In this document: piece by piece, positions 9,358 to 17,913 of the stretch | Numbering within the stretch: position 1 is the first letter of the stretch | Layout: each line of letters begins with the position of its first letter | Source of the DNA: Aquimarina sp. MAR_2010_214 | GTDB taxonomy: Bacteria; Bacteroidota; Bacteroidia; Flavobacteriales; Flavobacteriaceae | NCBI RefSeq assembly: GCF_002846555.1 | Contig: NZ_PJMS01000001.1 | Coordinates: 4,510,501-4,574,500 of the forward strand | Direction of reading: 5' to 3' | Length of the DNA: 64,000 bases | Made by a program: the position numbers and the translations under genes | Notes under the pieces: model-generated | The model's input: the letters and a program-made list of their open reading frames with translations, nothing else | Databases searched by the model: none | What the model was told of the DNA's origin: nothing

Positions 9358-9642
9358 ATGAAAAAAATTTGGATTTACAGCATATTAGTTTCTGTAGCTT
9401 TGGCTATACTATTTTCTATTTTTCTATTTGTGGGCATCTCAACTGATAACCCTGCATATCTTTCTATATCTAAAATGATTATTAATATTGTAGTAGTTCA
9501 GTTTATTGGAAGTATTGTATTCGCTATAGTCAAATTTAAAACTCAGACCTATAAAACTATCTTCTTTATTCTCGGTATTTTTATAATTCTATGTTATCAA
9601 GTATTTCTATATTTCGGAGCATTATCTGGCTTATTAGGTTAG
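9358..9642 (+). CDS. Small three-helix membrane protein, candidate immunity protein
   Basis: The ATG at 9358, directly after the TAA of the candidate effector, is preferred over an in-frame TTG at 9349. The 94-residue product is almost entirely hydrophobic with three membrane segments (about residues 4-27, 35-56 and 65-90). A small integral membrane protein right behind a putative T6SS effector is a typical immunity arrangement, and would suggest that the effector acts in the periplasm or on the membrane. Its end overlaps the end of the convergent gene on the minus strand by four bases. Function is inferred from position only. Confidence 0.65.
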   Translation: MKKIWIYSILVSVALAILFSIFLFVGISTDNPAYLSISKMIINIVVVQFIGSIVFAIVKFKTQTYKTIFFILGIFIILCYQVFLYFGALSGLLG

Positions 9643-10199
9643 TTTGATCGTATTGATACGCTATCTATTCCTAAATAATCAGAGATTGTTGGGTCAATAT
9701 AAATCCTTTCACCTGTATTAGAGTTTTCTACAATAACGAAATCGTGGTTTTTAAAGAATGGAGAATCGAAGTATTTATGTATATCTACGCCTAAAAAGTA
9801 CAGCTTACTTGCATAAGCTTTTGCTTTCCATTCAACAGGCAACTTTGACCTTTTTAATAAATAGTTACACGTGGATGCATAAAAATAGGCATACCCCACA
9901 CAATGCGTTTTTGATGAATTAACTAGTTTATTTGGGTCTACATCACATTTGGATGAGGTAAATTTTAATTTTTCATTCGTAAGCTTATTAGACTTATCTA
10001 TTATTGATATTATACCGGATAAGTCACTATTTATAGTAGAGTTTTCAATATAACTAATGAGTTCTGAATTATGAACAGAATATTCTTTTCTTTCTTGTAT
10101 GGATTCATACTTTACAAAAACTCGATAGACATAACCTTTAAAAACATAAAGCAGAGCTATTAGTACAATAAGAGTGTATATTTTCTTTGATATTTTCAT
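9639..10199 (-). CDS. Membrane-anchored transglutaminase/papain-like cysteine enzyme
   Basis: A 186-residue protein with one N-terminal membrane segment (IYTLIVLIALLYVF), leaving the rest probably outside the cytoplasm. The C-terminal half has the order of a transglutaminase-like fold: Cys100 in THCVGYAYFY, His152 in KNHDFVIVE and Asp169 in IYIDPT. This Cys-His-Asp order is known from bacterial transglutaminase-like and papain-like enzymes. The gene is convergent with, and overlaps by four bases, the small membrane protein ending at 9642. It may be cargo of the same decayed element. Whether it is a protease, an amidase or a cross-linking enzyme cannot be told. Confidence 0.6.
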   Translation of the reverse strand: MKISKKIYTLIVLIALLYVFKGYVYRVFVKYESIQERKEYSVHNSELISYIENSTINSDLSGIISIIDKSNKLTNEKLKFTSSKCDVDPNKLVNSSKTHCVGYAYFYASTCNYLLKRSKLPVEWKAKAYASKLYFLGVDIHKYFDSPFFKNHDFVIVENSNTGERIYIDPTISDYLGIDSVSIRSN

Positions 10200-10304
10200 T
10201 TAATCTTAAAGGTGTAATTTCCCTAAAAATATTTCTCATAAATTCTTTTTTAATGGAAACTTTCATATTTTAACATCAGCACTAATAAACAATTTTTTCC
10301 AAAG

Positions 10305-11099
10305 ATGAAAGTTACCAAAGAATTAGTACATATTACTTATGATATAGCAAAAGAAGTCTACGAAGGTAAAATTAGCAGAAAAGAAGGTGTTGAAATAATT
10401 GTAGGTGATGGCAGAATGAACCCAAATAGTGTTGCGGATTTTATTCACAATCTCAAATGTCTATTAGATGGTAAAAAGTTTACTAGAACCAATAACACCT
10501 ACTCTATGGAATATTTCTTTGAGAAAATCTATAAGGACTATGGTATTAAAGGGTTATCGAATGCTTTACGAGCATTAAACCTACATATTAAATACTATGA
10601 AGGTTACCAAGATGTTACTATGCATTCTATGCGTAAAATTTATTCCAAGTATCTTAAAATTTATGTAGATAATCCCGACCAAGATGAGCAACAAGAAATA
10701 ACAACTATTTTACAAAAAGAAAATAAAACAAAACTGCAATTAGCCCAAGAGCTAAAAAATCTAAAACCTACCGATCCAGAATTCATTGTCATTAATAGCA
10801 AATCCTATAAAAGAGATAATGTAACTATCGCAAAAATAAAAGAACTACGAGATTATAAATGTCAAATCTGTTCTCATAGTATTAAAAAGAAAGACGGCTC
10901 GTATTACATCGAAGCAGCCCACATAGAACCAAAACACTTAGGAGGAAATGAATTGCCTAATAATATAATTTTACTATGCCCAAATCATCATAAAGAATTC
11001 GACTATGGTGAAACAAAAATTATAGAAAGAACCTATGAATTCGTTAAATTTGAACTCAATGGAAAAATTCATACCATCACATTGAAAATTGATTTATAA
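10305..11099 (+). CDS. HNH endonuclease
   Basis: A 264-residue protein with a C-terminal HNH nuclease domain. Zinc ligands appear as Cys186-x-x-Cys189 (CQIC) and Cys225/His228 (CPNHH). The catalytic elements are EAAHIEP (His206), the central Asn220 in LPNNIILLC, and His229. The N-terminal 150 residues are helical (KELVHITYDIAKEVYEGKIS) and resemble the N-terminal domain seen in other stand-alone HNH proteins from memory. It could be a restriction or toxin-type nuclease. It is followed 18 bases later by another nuclease-like gene on the same strand, so the two may be one defence or restriction unit. Confidence 0.8.
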   Translation: MKVTKELVHITYDIAKEVYEGKISRKEGVEIIVGDGRMNPNSVADFIHNLKCLLDGKKFTRTNNTYSMEYFFEKIYKDYGIKGLSNALRALNLHIKYYEGYQDVTMHSMRKIYSKYLKIYVDNPDQDEQQEITTILQKENKTKLQLAQELKNLKPTDPEFIVINSKSYKRDNVTIAKIKELRDYKCQICSHSIKKKDGSYYIEAAHIEPKHLGGNELPNNIILLCPNHHKEFDYGETKIIERTYEFVKFELNGKIHTITLKIDL

Positions 11100-11117
11100 T
11101 GTTGAAGAAATAATAGA

Positions 11118-11945
11118 ATGAACATAACAGTCATAAAAGCAAATGGGCTTGAAATAATAAAGCTCTATATCCCCAACCTTTTATTATACTTAACGAAAAG
11201 AGAGATTGAAGATTTTATCGAAAAAGGATATAATTATTCTTTGACTATTGAAGAAGGAACACATATTAATAATTTCCTTGGATTGTTTTTACAACTTGTA
11301 AAGAGCCATTTTGGAAAGGGTTCTGAAATTTTCTTAAATGAAATTAAAATTTTTGATTATTTAATCGGTAAATTTCATTCTGTTGTTGGAGAAAACAAAG
11401 GCTTTAAGAGTCTCCTATTAGGCAATATAAATGATTTTAAGCAAAATAATTTTCTTAATTCTTTAAGTGAAATAGCTGCTCTTTTGGAATTGACTAAACA
11501 ATATTCTTTTTTGAATTACGAAGCTCCTTTACCTAATGGAAAAACTATTGATTTTCAATTAAAGAATATAAAAACTGGTAAAGAAATACTGATAGATGTT
11601 GTTAGTATCTATTTTGATCCTTTACGCTATGAAAACAAAAAGGGTATTAGAAAATTTATAAATCATCGCATCAATACCAAATATGATTCCAAAGTAAATG
11701 GATTAGGAAAATCACATAAATCTGATATTTATATTTTTCCTGTATATCACGATGTATCAGGATTACATAAAAAATCGCAAGCAATTTTAGAATCAAACAA
11801 AAAGTTTTTACTGTCTATAAAACGGAAGAATTGTTTTCTTATTAAAAACAAAACTTTTAAAATACACTTTTTTGTAAATTCAAATTTTGAAAAGTACAAC
11901 CTTGTAGCTGCAAGTGAATATTTCAAATTACTCCCCAATAAGTGA
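11118..11945 (+). CDS. Uncharacterised protein, possible PD-(D/E)xK-like nuclease fold
   Basis: A 275-residue cytoplasmic protein. The segment around residues 115-165 (LSEIAALLEL, YEAPLPNGKTIDFQLKN, KEILIDVVSIY) has the order Glu helix, Asp strand, Asp-x-Val strand. This resembles PD-(D/E)xK-type folds, but the usual Lys is replaced by Val/Ser, so an active nuclease is doubtful. The first 110 residues are helical and unfamiliar. It follows the HNH gene at short spacing and may work with it. No family name can be given safely. Confidence 0.5.
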   Translation: MNITVIKANGLEIIKLYIPNLLLYLTKREIEDFIEKGYNYSLTIEEGTHINNFLGLFLQLVKSHFGKGSEIFLNEIKIFDYLIGKFHSVVGENKGFKSLLLGNINDFKQNNFLNSLSEIAALLELTKQYSFLNYEAPLPNGKTIDFQLKNIKTGKEILIDVVSIYFDPLRYENKKGIRKFINHRINTKYDSKVNGLGKSHKSDIYIFPVYHDVSGLHKKSQAILESNKKFLLSIKRKNCFLIKNKTFKIHFFVNSNFEKYNLVAASEYFKLLPNK

Positions 11946-12327
11946 AGTTCGGCATAACTTCGTACCTTATTTGTACCTCAATCACCAAAAACCATTTATT
12001 TTAAAAGAATAATACTTTCTGTATCGGCAAATAGATTTTCTTGCCTTTGGTATACTTTTGGTTTCCTTTGTTAGACATTTTGCAAAAAAGTGAGATTTAC
12101 TTTTACTTTTGATGGGTCTTTTCTTTCTTTTATTAGCTACAAATTTTCTTTTATTTCTATTGCACAATTTAGAAGTACTAAGCGCATAGTTTCAAAATAA
12201 GATTATCTTCGTGATACTATCAAATGATGCTATCATGATGAACTAAAGTTTATCTAGAATTTAATTCCCTAAAAACTTCTTCTGACGTATATGTTTAGGG
12301 AAGCCTACACACAACCAAAAGATGATC
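11946..12327. other. AT-rich intergenic region, possible right end of the decayed element
   Basis: No supported gene. TATTTGTACCTC at 11968-11979 repeats the sequence seen at 6911-6921 and may mark the other side of the element. A 14-base sequence at 12020-12033 recurs at 13357-13370. The rest is T-rich on the plus strand and shows no coding pattern. Confidence 0.5.
12020..12033. repeat. 14-bp direct repeat, left copy
   Basis: TGTATCGGCAAATA here recurs exactly at 13357-13370, and a related CATATTGTATCGG lies at 6772-6784. The two exact copies bracket the fic gene with its flanks. A target-site or attachment duplication is possible, but the length is short. Confidence 0.4.
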
Positions 12328-13134
12328 TTAAAAAAGAAATGATATTCCTTTATTTCCTTTCTGACTTGATTTAGGCGAGTCACTTAAAGTTTCTATCTCT
12401 TGTAAAAGGTGTTTTTTAGTTTGATCCAACATAAAACCTCTGAATATAGAAATATCTTCATTTATCCTAGTCTCTTCTAGTGCTTTATAATATTCATTTT
12501 TATCCTCTTGAAAAACTACAGATAAAGGCATTTGATGATAGCCTTGTATATAATTCATTAATAGTCTTGAAACCCTTCCATTCCCATCAGCAAAGGGGTG
12601 AATAGTCACTAATTGATAATGCGCATCAAAAGATAAATTAAAAACATCTTCAATAGTTTTAGTTTTAGTTATCTCTGAATTAACTTGATTTATCAAAGAT
12701 TCAACATGCCTAGGAACTTTTTGATAATCCATAAAAGTTCGAGTTCCAGCCCTTACGGTTAACTTTCTGAAATCACCTTTTGAAGAATTAAAATCACCAG
12801 CAATTGAAGATATTTCAGAGCCAGTATTTTTCATTACCAAAGCTGATAAATTCTGTAATATCTCTATTGATAAAGGTTTATGATTAAAGGATAATTCAAA
12901 AACATATTTAAGGGCTTCCAAGTGATCTAAAGCCATTAATGTATACTCTAAAGGCTTGGTATTTGGTGTTAGTTGCTCGTCTAGTAATAAAAACGTTTCT
13001 TCCTTAGTTAAAGTAGAGCCTTCAATTGCATTAGAATGATGAACTATTGCATACTGATTAAATCGTTGATAATCGAAAGTATCCCCTTCAATCAACTTAT
13101 TATATTCATCAAGTATATTTTTCAACTCATTCAT
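12328..13134 (-). CDS. fic: Fic family AMP-transferase with N-terminal inhibitory helix
   Basis: A 268-residue protein with the Fic catalytic motif HPFADGNGRVSR; the catalytic His is residue 179. Fic enzymes transfer AMP or another phosphate-containing group to hydroxyl side chains of target proteins. Near the N-terminus is SNAIEGS (residues 34-40), which fits the (S/T)xxxE(G/N) inhibitory motif whose Glu blocks ATP positioning. This is therefore a self-inhibited, class II-type Fic protein that needs no separate antitoxin. It stands alone on the minus strand between AT-rich regions and between two 14-bp direct repeats, so it may have been acquired. Target proteins are unknown. Confidence 0.9.
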   Translation of the reverse strand: MNELKNILDEYNKLIEGDTFDYQRFNQYAIVHHSNAIEGSTLTKEETFLLLDEQLTPNTKPLEYTLMALDHLEALKYVFELSFNHKPLSIEILQNLSALVMKNTGSEISSIAGDFNSSKGDFRKLTVRAGTRTFMDYQKVPRHVESLINQVNSEITKTKTIEDVFNLSFDAHYQLVTIHPFADGNGRVSRLLMNYIQGYHQMPLSVVFQEDKNEYYKALEETRINEDISIFRGFMLDQTKKHLLQEIETLSDSPKSSQKGNKGISFLF

Positions 13135-13278
13135 ATCACAAAATTACAAAATTTAAAAACGATACATTTCTGTAAAGTATCTTATTAGGTAAGTTTATTC
13201 AACAAATTAAAGATACGACTTATCTTTTTACATTGGATTACTACATTATAACAATAATAAGTCAAAAAAAAACCCACC

Positions 13279-13345
13279 AAAAGCAAACAAAAGCTCTCAC
13301 CATTAGCACACCTCCTGCTCTCTTACCCCCTTTATTCAAAAGGGT
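13279..13345. repeat. Dispersed imperfect repeat, copy 1
   Basis: Starts AAAAGCAAACAAAAGCTCTC and aligns over about 65 bases with 22137-22198 at roughly 80% identity by eye, in the same orientation. Both copies lie in long intergenic gaps and contain CTCCT and a pyrimidine-rich tail. It does not look like a coding sequence or an insertion-sequence end. Confidence 0.55.
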
Positions 13346-13356
13346 TTGTCATATAT

Positions 13357-13370
13357 TGTATCGGCAAATA
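13357..13370. repeat. 14-bp direct repeat, right copy
   Basis: Exact copy of TGTATCGGCAAATA at 12020-12033, on the far side of the fic gene. It lies 12 bases after the dispersed repeat. Confidence 0.4.
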
Positions 13371-13505
13371 ATCCAGAATACATTGCTTTAATTTATATAG
13401 TCAAACATCATAAATATGTTTTTAAAATCATGCTCTTTCTAACTGTAAACACATCTTATTTATTAAAAAATTAACACACAATAATCTTCGGAAGGATAAA
13501 CCCTA

Positions 13506-13551
13506 GGATAGGGTACTTATATAAGTACTCTATCCCACTTTCATAAGTGGG
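13506..13551. terminator. Two overlapping hairpins, terminator- or attenuator-like
   Basis: The first is an inverted repeat with arms 13506-13520 and 13521-13535 (one G.U pair). The second is CCCACTT-tcat-AAGTGGG at 13534-13551, followed by TTTT. The arms overlap by two bases, so they compete for the same strand. There is no plus-strand gene just upstream, so a leader structure for the operon at 13845 is as plausible as a terminator. Confidence 0.45.
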
Positions 13552-13844
13552 TTTTGAGTGATTTTAAAGTCAAAAGGTGTTTTACTTTTAACTAAAACAC
13601 AACTAATATCTGATCTTTTTTGATGTCTCATAAAACATTCGTTTTATCGAATCACATCGATTAAACAAGCCTTATGAAAATTGGAGGTTTTTAATTCCAT
13701 AAACTATTGAAAAAGAAACAACTATAGCAAACACGTTTCGCAACATGATTAGACGTCGTTAACAGAAAAAACCAATACACTAACAGAATAAAATTAGTAT
13801 GGTAAGCACATTAAATCATATTTGTTGAAAAATAACATCAACTT

Positions 13845-16166
13845 ATGCGATTAAAGCTTCTCTTGTTTTTCATATGCTCTGGTATTTTATTTGTTAATGC
13901 TCAAAAAACGCAGACCTATAAAGGTTCTGTTATAGATAGTACCACAAAAGAAGCGATTCCCTTTGCTACGGTCGCAATATATCAAAATAATATTTTGGTA
14001 GATGGAACTACAACAAATGAATTTGGAATGTTTAAAATCAACCTTCAAGAAGTGATTACTCATTTCGAAATTAGTTTTATTGGTTATAAAAGTAAAACTA
14101 TAAAACGATCAGAAATTACAGATATAGGACAGGTTACTTTTATGCTTACCCCATCAGTTTCTAAATTGGAGGAGGTTGTTGTTCAAGTTGAACAAACCAC
14201 AACAAAATTAAAAATCGATAGAAAAATCATTAATCTTGGTGCCGACTTACAACAAGCGGGAGCAACCACACTCGAAGCTTTTGACCAAATTACCGAAATA
14301 CAAACCGATTTAGGCACCAGAAGTTTATCCCTTAGAGGAAGTGGTAATGTTCGCCTTCTTATCAATGGTAAACCATCCAGCATGAACCCTACAGAACTAC
14401 TAGAACAGTTGCCCGCATCATCTGTACAAAGGGTGGAAATTATTACATCACCTTCGGCCAAAAATCAAGCAGACGGACTTTCGGGCATCATCAATGTAGT
14501 TCTTAAAAAGAACAGCACAAAAGGATTGAATACCAACTTAAACACTGGAATTGGTACGAAGCGCTACAGTTATGGCATAGATGGCAACTTTAATTTTTCT
14601 TGGATAAACTTTAGATGGAATCTCTCACAGTCTGGTAGAGGCATGGACAGTAAACAGCATATTTCTCAATTATATGAAAATGGTAATACCAGAGATTTCT
14701 TTACGCCTCATGACTTTTACGGTTTATCAAGAAAATTAGATACTGGATTGGATTTTTTTATCAACGAGAAAAATGAACTCTCTATTGGCTTGGATTATAC
14801 CAAGGACTTTCATAGATTTTTTAATACTACGTTTTATAGTAATGTAACCAATAGAGACGATTTTAAATATACCCGTAACTCTTCGCACGAACACGAAACA
14901 ACCAATTTTAACTTAAATTACAGGGTAAAGTTTGATAAAGAGAATCATTTTTTAGAGTTAGATTATCAATTCTCCAAGAATGATAACCTTTTGCCCGCAA
15001 TTGATTTTGAAGAAGAAATTTTCCTTTTTAATGAAGAGCGTAGAAATGACAATATTCTAAATGCGGTAGCGCTAGATTATTCTTTACCCATAACGGATAA
15101 TATACTTTTTGAGGCAGGAGGATCTTGGAATGAGAGAAATTTGAAAAGTTCACTGTTTTTAAATCCAGCCCAAGAAGAGGAAAGCTTGCAAATTTTTAAG
15201 TATGATGAATCTTTGTTTGGCATTTATGGGCTAACAAATATTAGTCTGGGAAAGCTAACCTGGCAATTGGGGTTAAGGTATGAAAACTTAACATCTAATT
15301 CGATTAACCTTTCAAATAACCAAACCACAGATTTAAAATTTTCGAACGTGTTCCCCTCCCTTCATGTATCCTATGCTATTGATGATGCAAATAAATTAAA
15401 TTTAGGATATAGTCGAAGGGTATCACGTCCTAATTTCAGGAATATCAACCCTTTTCAGGCGAGGAATCAATATTTTGAATGGGTGGCGAACCCAGGCCTT
15501 CGTCCAGAATTCAGTAATAATCTAGAAACCAATTATCAATACAAGGGGAATAAATTAGGTCTTTCTGGAGCCCTATTTTATAGATACAGAACCGACGTGA
15601 TAGAGCTTTTACAGGATGTTGATGAAGAAGGTGTACTCCGAAACGTTTTTGATAACATAGGCGAAAAACATTCATATGGAATAGAGGCAAATATAAGCTA
15701 CAAACTATCAGATTTCTGGAACAGTCAACTCTCTACCAATTATTATCACACCGCAATAGACCAAGACATTTTTTTGACTTGGGATGAGTTGTATTCGGCT
15801 AATTTAATTTTCAAAAATACGTTCAAGATAAATAAAATCTTAAGTGCAGATATTTCATACAGACAGAATTTCAAAACACAAAATACCTTTGATTTTATTG
15901 ACCCTAGAAATCGTGTAGACGTTGCGGTTCGTATCAAACTTTTAGAGAACAGGCTGGCTATGAATTTACGTGTAGTAGATCTATTGGATAATAATTTATT
16001 CTACAGAACGACAATTACTCAAAACGTCACTCAAAATGAATTATGGCGGTTTCAATCACAAACCTTTGGTTTTCTTTTAAGCACGAGTTACAAGTTATTT
16101 CAAAATAAAGGAAAAACTAGAAATAGAAAAAACAGAAACTATCAATACGGGGGTACAACAGACTAA
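13845..16166 (+). CDS. TonB-dependent receptor-like outer-membrane beta-barrel protein
   Basis: A 773-residue protein with signal peptide MRLKLLLFFICSGILFVNAQ. A CarboxypepD_reg-like domain follows (about residues 24-105: GSVIDSTTKEAIPFATV, DGTTTNEFGMFKINL), then a plug domain (about 115-215: SLRGSGNVRLLINGKPSSM, VQRVEIITSPSAK) and a long barrel (LGYSRRVSRPNFRNINPF). The barrel matches the 'outer membrane beta-barrel family' (OMP_b-brl_3) of Bacteroidetes, which lacks an obvious TonB box. It is followed 18 bases later by a lipoprotein and then a LytS/LytTR pair, so the four genes look like one operon coupling a surface receptor with sensing. Confidence 0.9.
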   Translation: MRLKLLLFFICSGILFVNAQKTQTYKGSVIDSTTKEAIPFATVAIYQNNILVDGTTTNEFGMFKINLQEVITHFEISFIGYKSKTIKRSEITDIGQVTFMLTPSVSKLEEVVVQVEQTTTKLKIDRKIINLGADLQQAGATTLEAFDQITEIQTDLGTRSLSLRGSGNVRLLINGKPSSMNPTELLEQLPASSVQRVEIITSPSAKNQADGLSGIINVVLKKNSTKGLNTNLNTGIGTKRYSYGIDGNFNFSWINFRWNLSQSGRGMDSKQHISQLYENGNTRDFFTPHDFYGLSRKLDTGLDFFINEKNELSIGLDYTKDFHRFFNTTFYSNVTNRDDFKYTRNSSHEHETTNFNLNYRVKFDKENHFLELDYQFSKNDNLLPAIDFEEEIFLFNEERRNDNILNAVALDYSLPITDNILFEAGGSWNERNLKSSLFLNPAQEEESLQIFKYDESLFGIYGLTNISLGKLTWQLGLRYENLTSNSINLSNNQTTDLKFSNVFPSLHVSYAIDDANKLNLGYSRRVSRPNFRNINPFQARNQYFEWVANPGLRPEFSNNLETNYQYKGNKLGLSGALFYRYRTDVIELLQDVDEEGVLRNVFDNIGEKHSYGIEANISYKLSDFWNSQLSTNYYHTAIDQDIFLTWDELYSANLIFKNTFKINKILSADISYRQNFKTQNTFDFIDPRNRVDVAVRIKLLENRLAMNLRVVDLLDNNLFYRTTITQNVTQNELWRFQSQTFGFLLSTSYKLFQNKGKTRNRKNRNYQYGGTTD

Positions 16167-16184
16167 TTTTTTTAAACCTTACAT

Positions 16185-16877
16185 ATGAAAACTAAATTAC
16201 TAATAGCAGGAATTGCCGTTTTGAGTACCATAGCTTTTCGCTGTGGTCAAACCAATATCAATCAAGAAAAGATAACACCTAAAGAACTGGCTACATGGCA
16301 AACTTTTGACAAGGGAAAGAGCGCCGTTCAGGGTGATGAACTTATTGTAGAAGAAACTGAAGGCTCGGATGGGTATTTTATGATAAGCCCGAAAAAATAT
16401 CCTTCCGATTTTAAACTAAACTACAAAGTCAAAGCGATGTCAGAATCTACCGTATTAATTACTCTGTTTTCCGTTTTGCAAAATAATGGCACAGAAGGTT
16501 TTCAATTGCCTGCTGAAACGGCAACACCACAAGAGGTTTGGAATTGGAGGAGTGAAATGACACATTACAACTTGACCATCAATAACCGTTCACATGGCAT
16601 TACACCTTTCTTTTTCAAGAACATCCCCCCTAGTTCTAGAGGTTTTAATGAAAGGTTACAAGAAAATATCATGGAAGTGGGGCAATGGTATGATATAGAA
16701 ATTGGTAAACAAAAAAATCGATTATGGTTTAAACTAAATGGGCAAAAATTCTTTGATGTAGAAGATGCTGATCCATACAAAAAAGGGAGGCTCATCTTCA
16801 GAATTAGTGGTACCACAGGCGAAAAGACCATTTTTGCCAAAGCTGCCTTTAAAGACATTGTGATTTCATACGAATAG
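16185..16877 (+). CDS. Lipoprotein with concanavalin/DUF1080-like fold
   Basis: A 230-residue protein whose N-terminal signal ends in a weak lipobox with Cys20 (AFRCGQ). The rest reads like a single jelly-roll domain (DFKLNYKVKAMSESTVL, QWYDIEIGKQKNRLWFKLNGQKFFDVED, GRLIFRISGTTGEKTIF). Such order is typical of DUF1080/DUF1961-type concanavalin-like proteins that bind or cleave sugars, but no catalytic residue can be assigned. It sits between the barrel protein and the sensor kinase with short gaps, so it is probably co-expressed with a surface uptake or sensing function. Confidence 0.7.
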   Translation: MKTKLLIAGIAVLSTIAFRCGQTNINQEKITPKELATWQTFDKGKSAVQGDELIVEETEGSDGYFMISPKKYPSDFKLNYKVKAMSESTVLITLFSVLQNNGTEGFQLPAETATPQEVWNWRSEMTHYNLTINNRSHGITPFFFKNIPPSSRGFNERLQENIMEVGQWYDIEIGKQKNRLWFKLNGQKFFDVEDADPYKKGRLIFRISGTTGEKTIFAKAAFKDIVISYE

Positions 16878-16878
16878 T

Positions 16879-17913
16879 ATGTACCTTTCAAAATTGGAAA
16901 ATCAGAATACATACCAGAAGTTCTTGAAGATAGAGCCATACTTTCATGGACTACTCTGGTGTATGGTACTATTTTATCCCTATATAAAATATATGGGGAA
17001 AGATGGCGGTTATCCGATGACCTTTTTACATGAATTGAATTCGCTCTTCTTCAAAATGGCGATTTCATATTTTTTGTATCTCTGGTTTTTTCCAAAGAAA
17101 AACAAGACAAAATATGTTCCGTTAGTACTCATTGGTTTTGTTGTAAATGCATTTGGATATGAATTTACAGACCATTTTTTTCATCCAGAAGTACATAATT
17201 TTTGGTTAGATTTTGTATCCAATACATTGACTTATTTGAGTTTTGGAGTTGTTTTCTTTACCATTTACATTGTAAAGAATACCTATAAAAAGCAATTACA
17301 AATAGATAGATTAATACAAGAAAAACAACGTGCAGAAATCGACGTATTAAAGGCAAGGGTAAATCCACATTTTCTTTTCAATACGTTAAATACAATATAT
17401 GCAAATGCCTTAAAGAAAGACGATAAAACACCTGAGCTTATTTTAAAACTCTCAGATAATTTTAGATACGTTTTGCACCAAGGTCAAAATGAATATGTAG
17501 CCATCAAAAAAGAAATACGACACATTAAAGATTATATACATCTACAGCAGGAACGATTGGCCAACAAGGTCGTTGTACATTTTTCTGAGGATATTGATGA
17601 GCTAAATCAACAAATAGCACCGCTGTTATGTATTGGTTTTATAGAAAATGCCTTTAAATACACCAGTATTTTAAAGGGAAATAACCACAAAATCGATATC
17701 AATATCCAACTAAAAAACAAACAATTCATCTTCTTTTGTAGTAATCCGTTTAATAAAAATGCCATAGAAGAAATTGATTTGGAATGGAAAGAAAGTGGTG
17801 TCGGTATTCACAATACAAAAGAACGCTTACAACTTTTATATCCTCTAAACCATACCTTAGAAATCCGAAAGGAAAACTCCATTTTTGAGGTACAATTGAA
17901 TGTGCAACTATGA
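16879..17913 (+). CDS. LytS/YehU-type sensor histidine kinase
   Basis: A 344-residue membrane kinase. The first 140 residues contain about four membrane segments (LLWCMVLFYPYIKYM, MAISYFLYLWFF, YVPLVLIGFVVNAFG, YLSFGVVFFTIYIV). The kinase part starts with ARVNPHFLFNTLNTIY (phospho-accepting His164), the signature of the His_kinase (PF06580) family. It ends with a GHKL-type ATP-binding region (GFIENAFKY, GVGIHNTKERL). Its stop overlaps the start of the LytTR regulator by four bases (ATGA), so the two are translationally coupled. The signal sensed is unknown. Confidence 0.9.
   Translation: MYLSKLENQNTYQKFLKIEPYFHGLLWCMVLFYPYIKYMGKDGGYPMTFLHELNSLFFKMAISYFLYLWFFPKKNKTKYVPLVLIGFVVNAFGYEFTDHFFHPEVHNFWLDFVSNTLTYLSFGVVFFTIYIVKNTYKKQLQIDRLIQEKQRAEIDVLKARVNPHFLFNTLNTIYANALKKDDKTPELILKLSDNFRYVLHQGQNEYVAIKKEIRHIKDYIHLQQERLANKVVVHFSEDIDELNQQIAPLLCIGFIENAFKYTSILKGNNHKIDINIQLKNKQFIFFCSNPFNKNAIEEIDLEWKESGVGIHNTKERLQLLYPLNHTLEIRKENSIFEVQLNVQL

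Larger units (their letters stand above)
13135..13844. other. Long non-coding region with dispersed repeat and stacked hairpins
   Basis: No gene is supported in these 710 bases. They contain a dispersed repeat (13279-13345, second copy at 22137-22198), the right copy of a 14-bp repeat (13357-13370), and two strong hairpins at 13506-13551. The remainder up to 13844 is AT-rich and must hold the promoter of the barrel-protein operon starting at 13845. Confidence 0.6.

Noticed and set aside
11982-12167. Minus-strand frame of 61 codons, very rich in Lys and Arg
   Set aside because: The composition follows from a T-rich stretch on the plus strand. It has no domain, and the region also carries repeat sequences.
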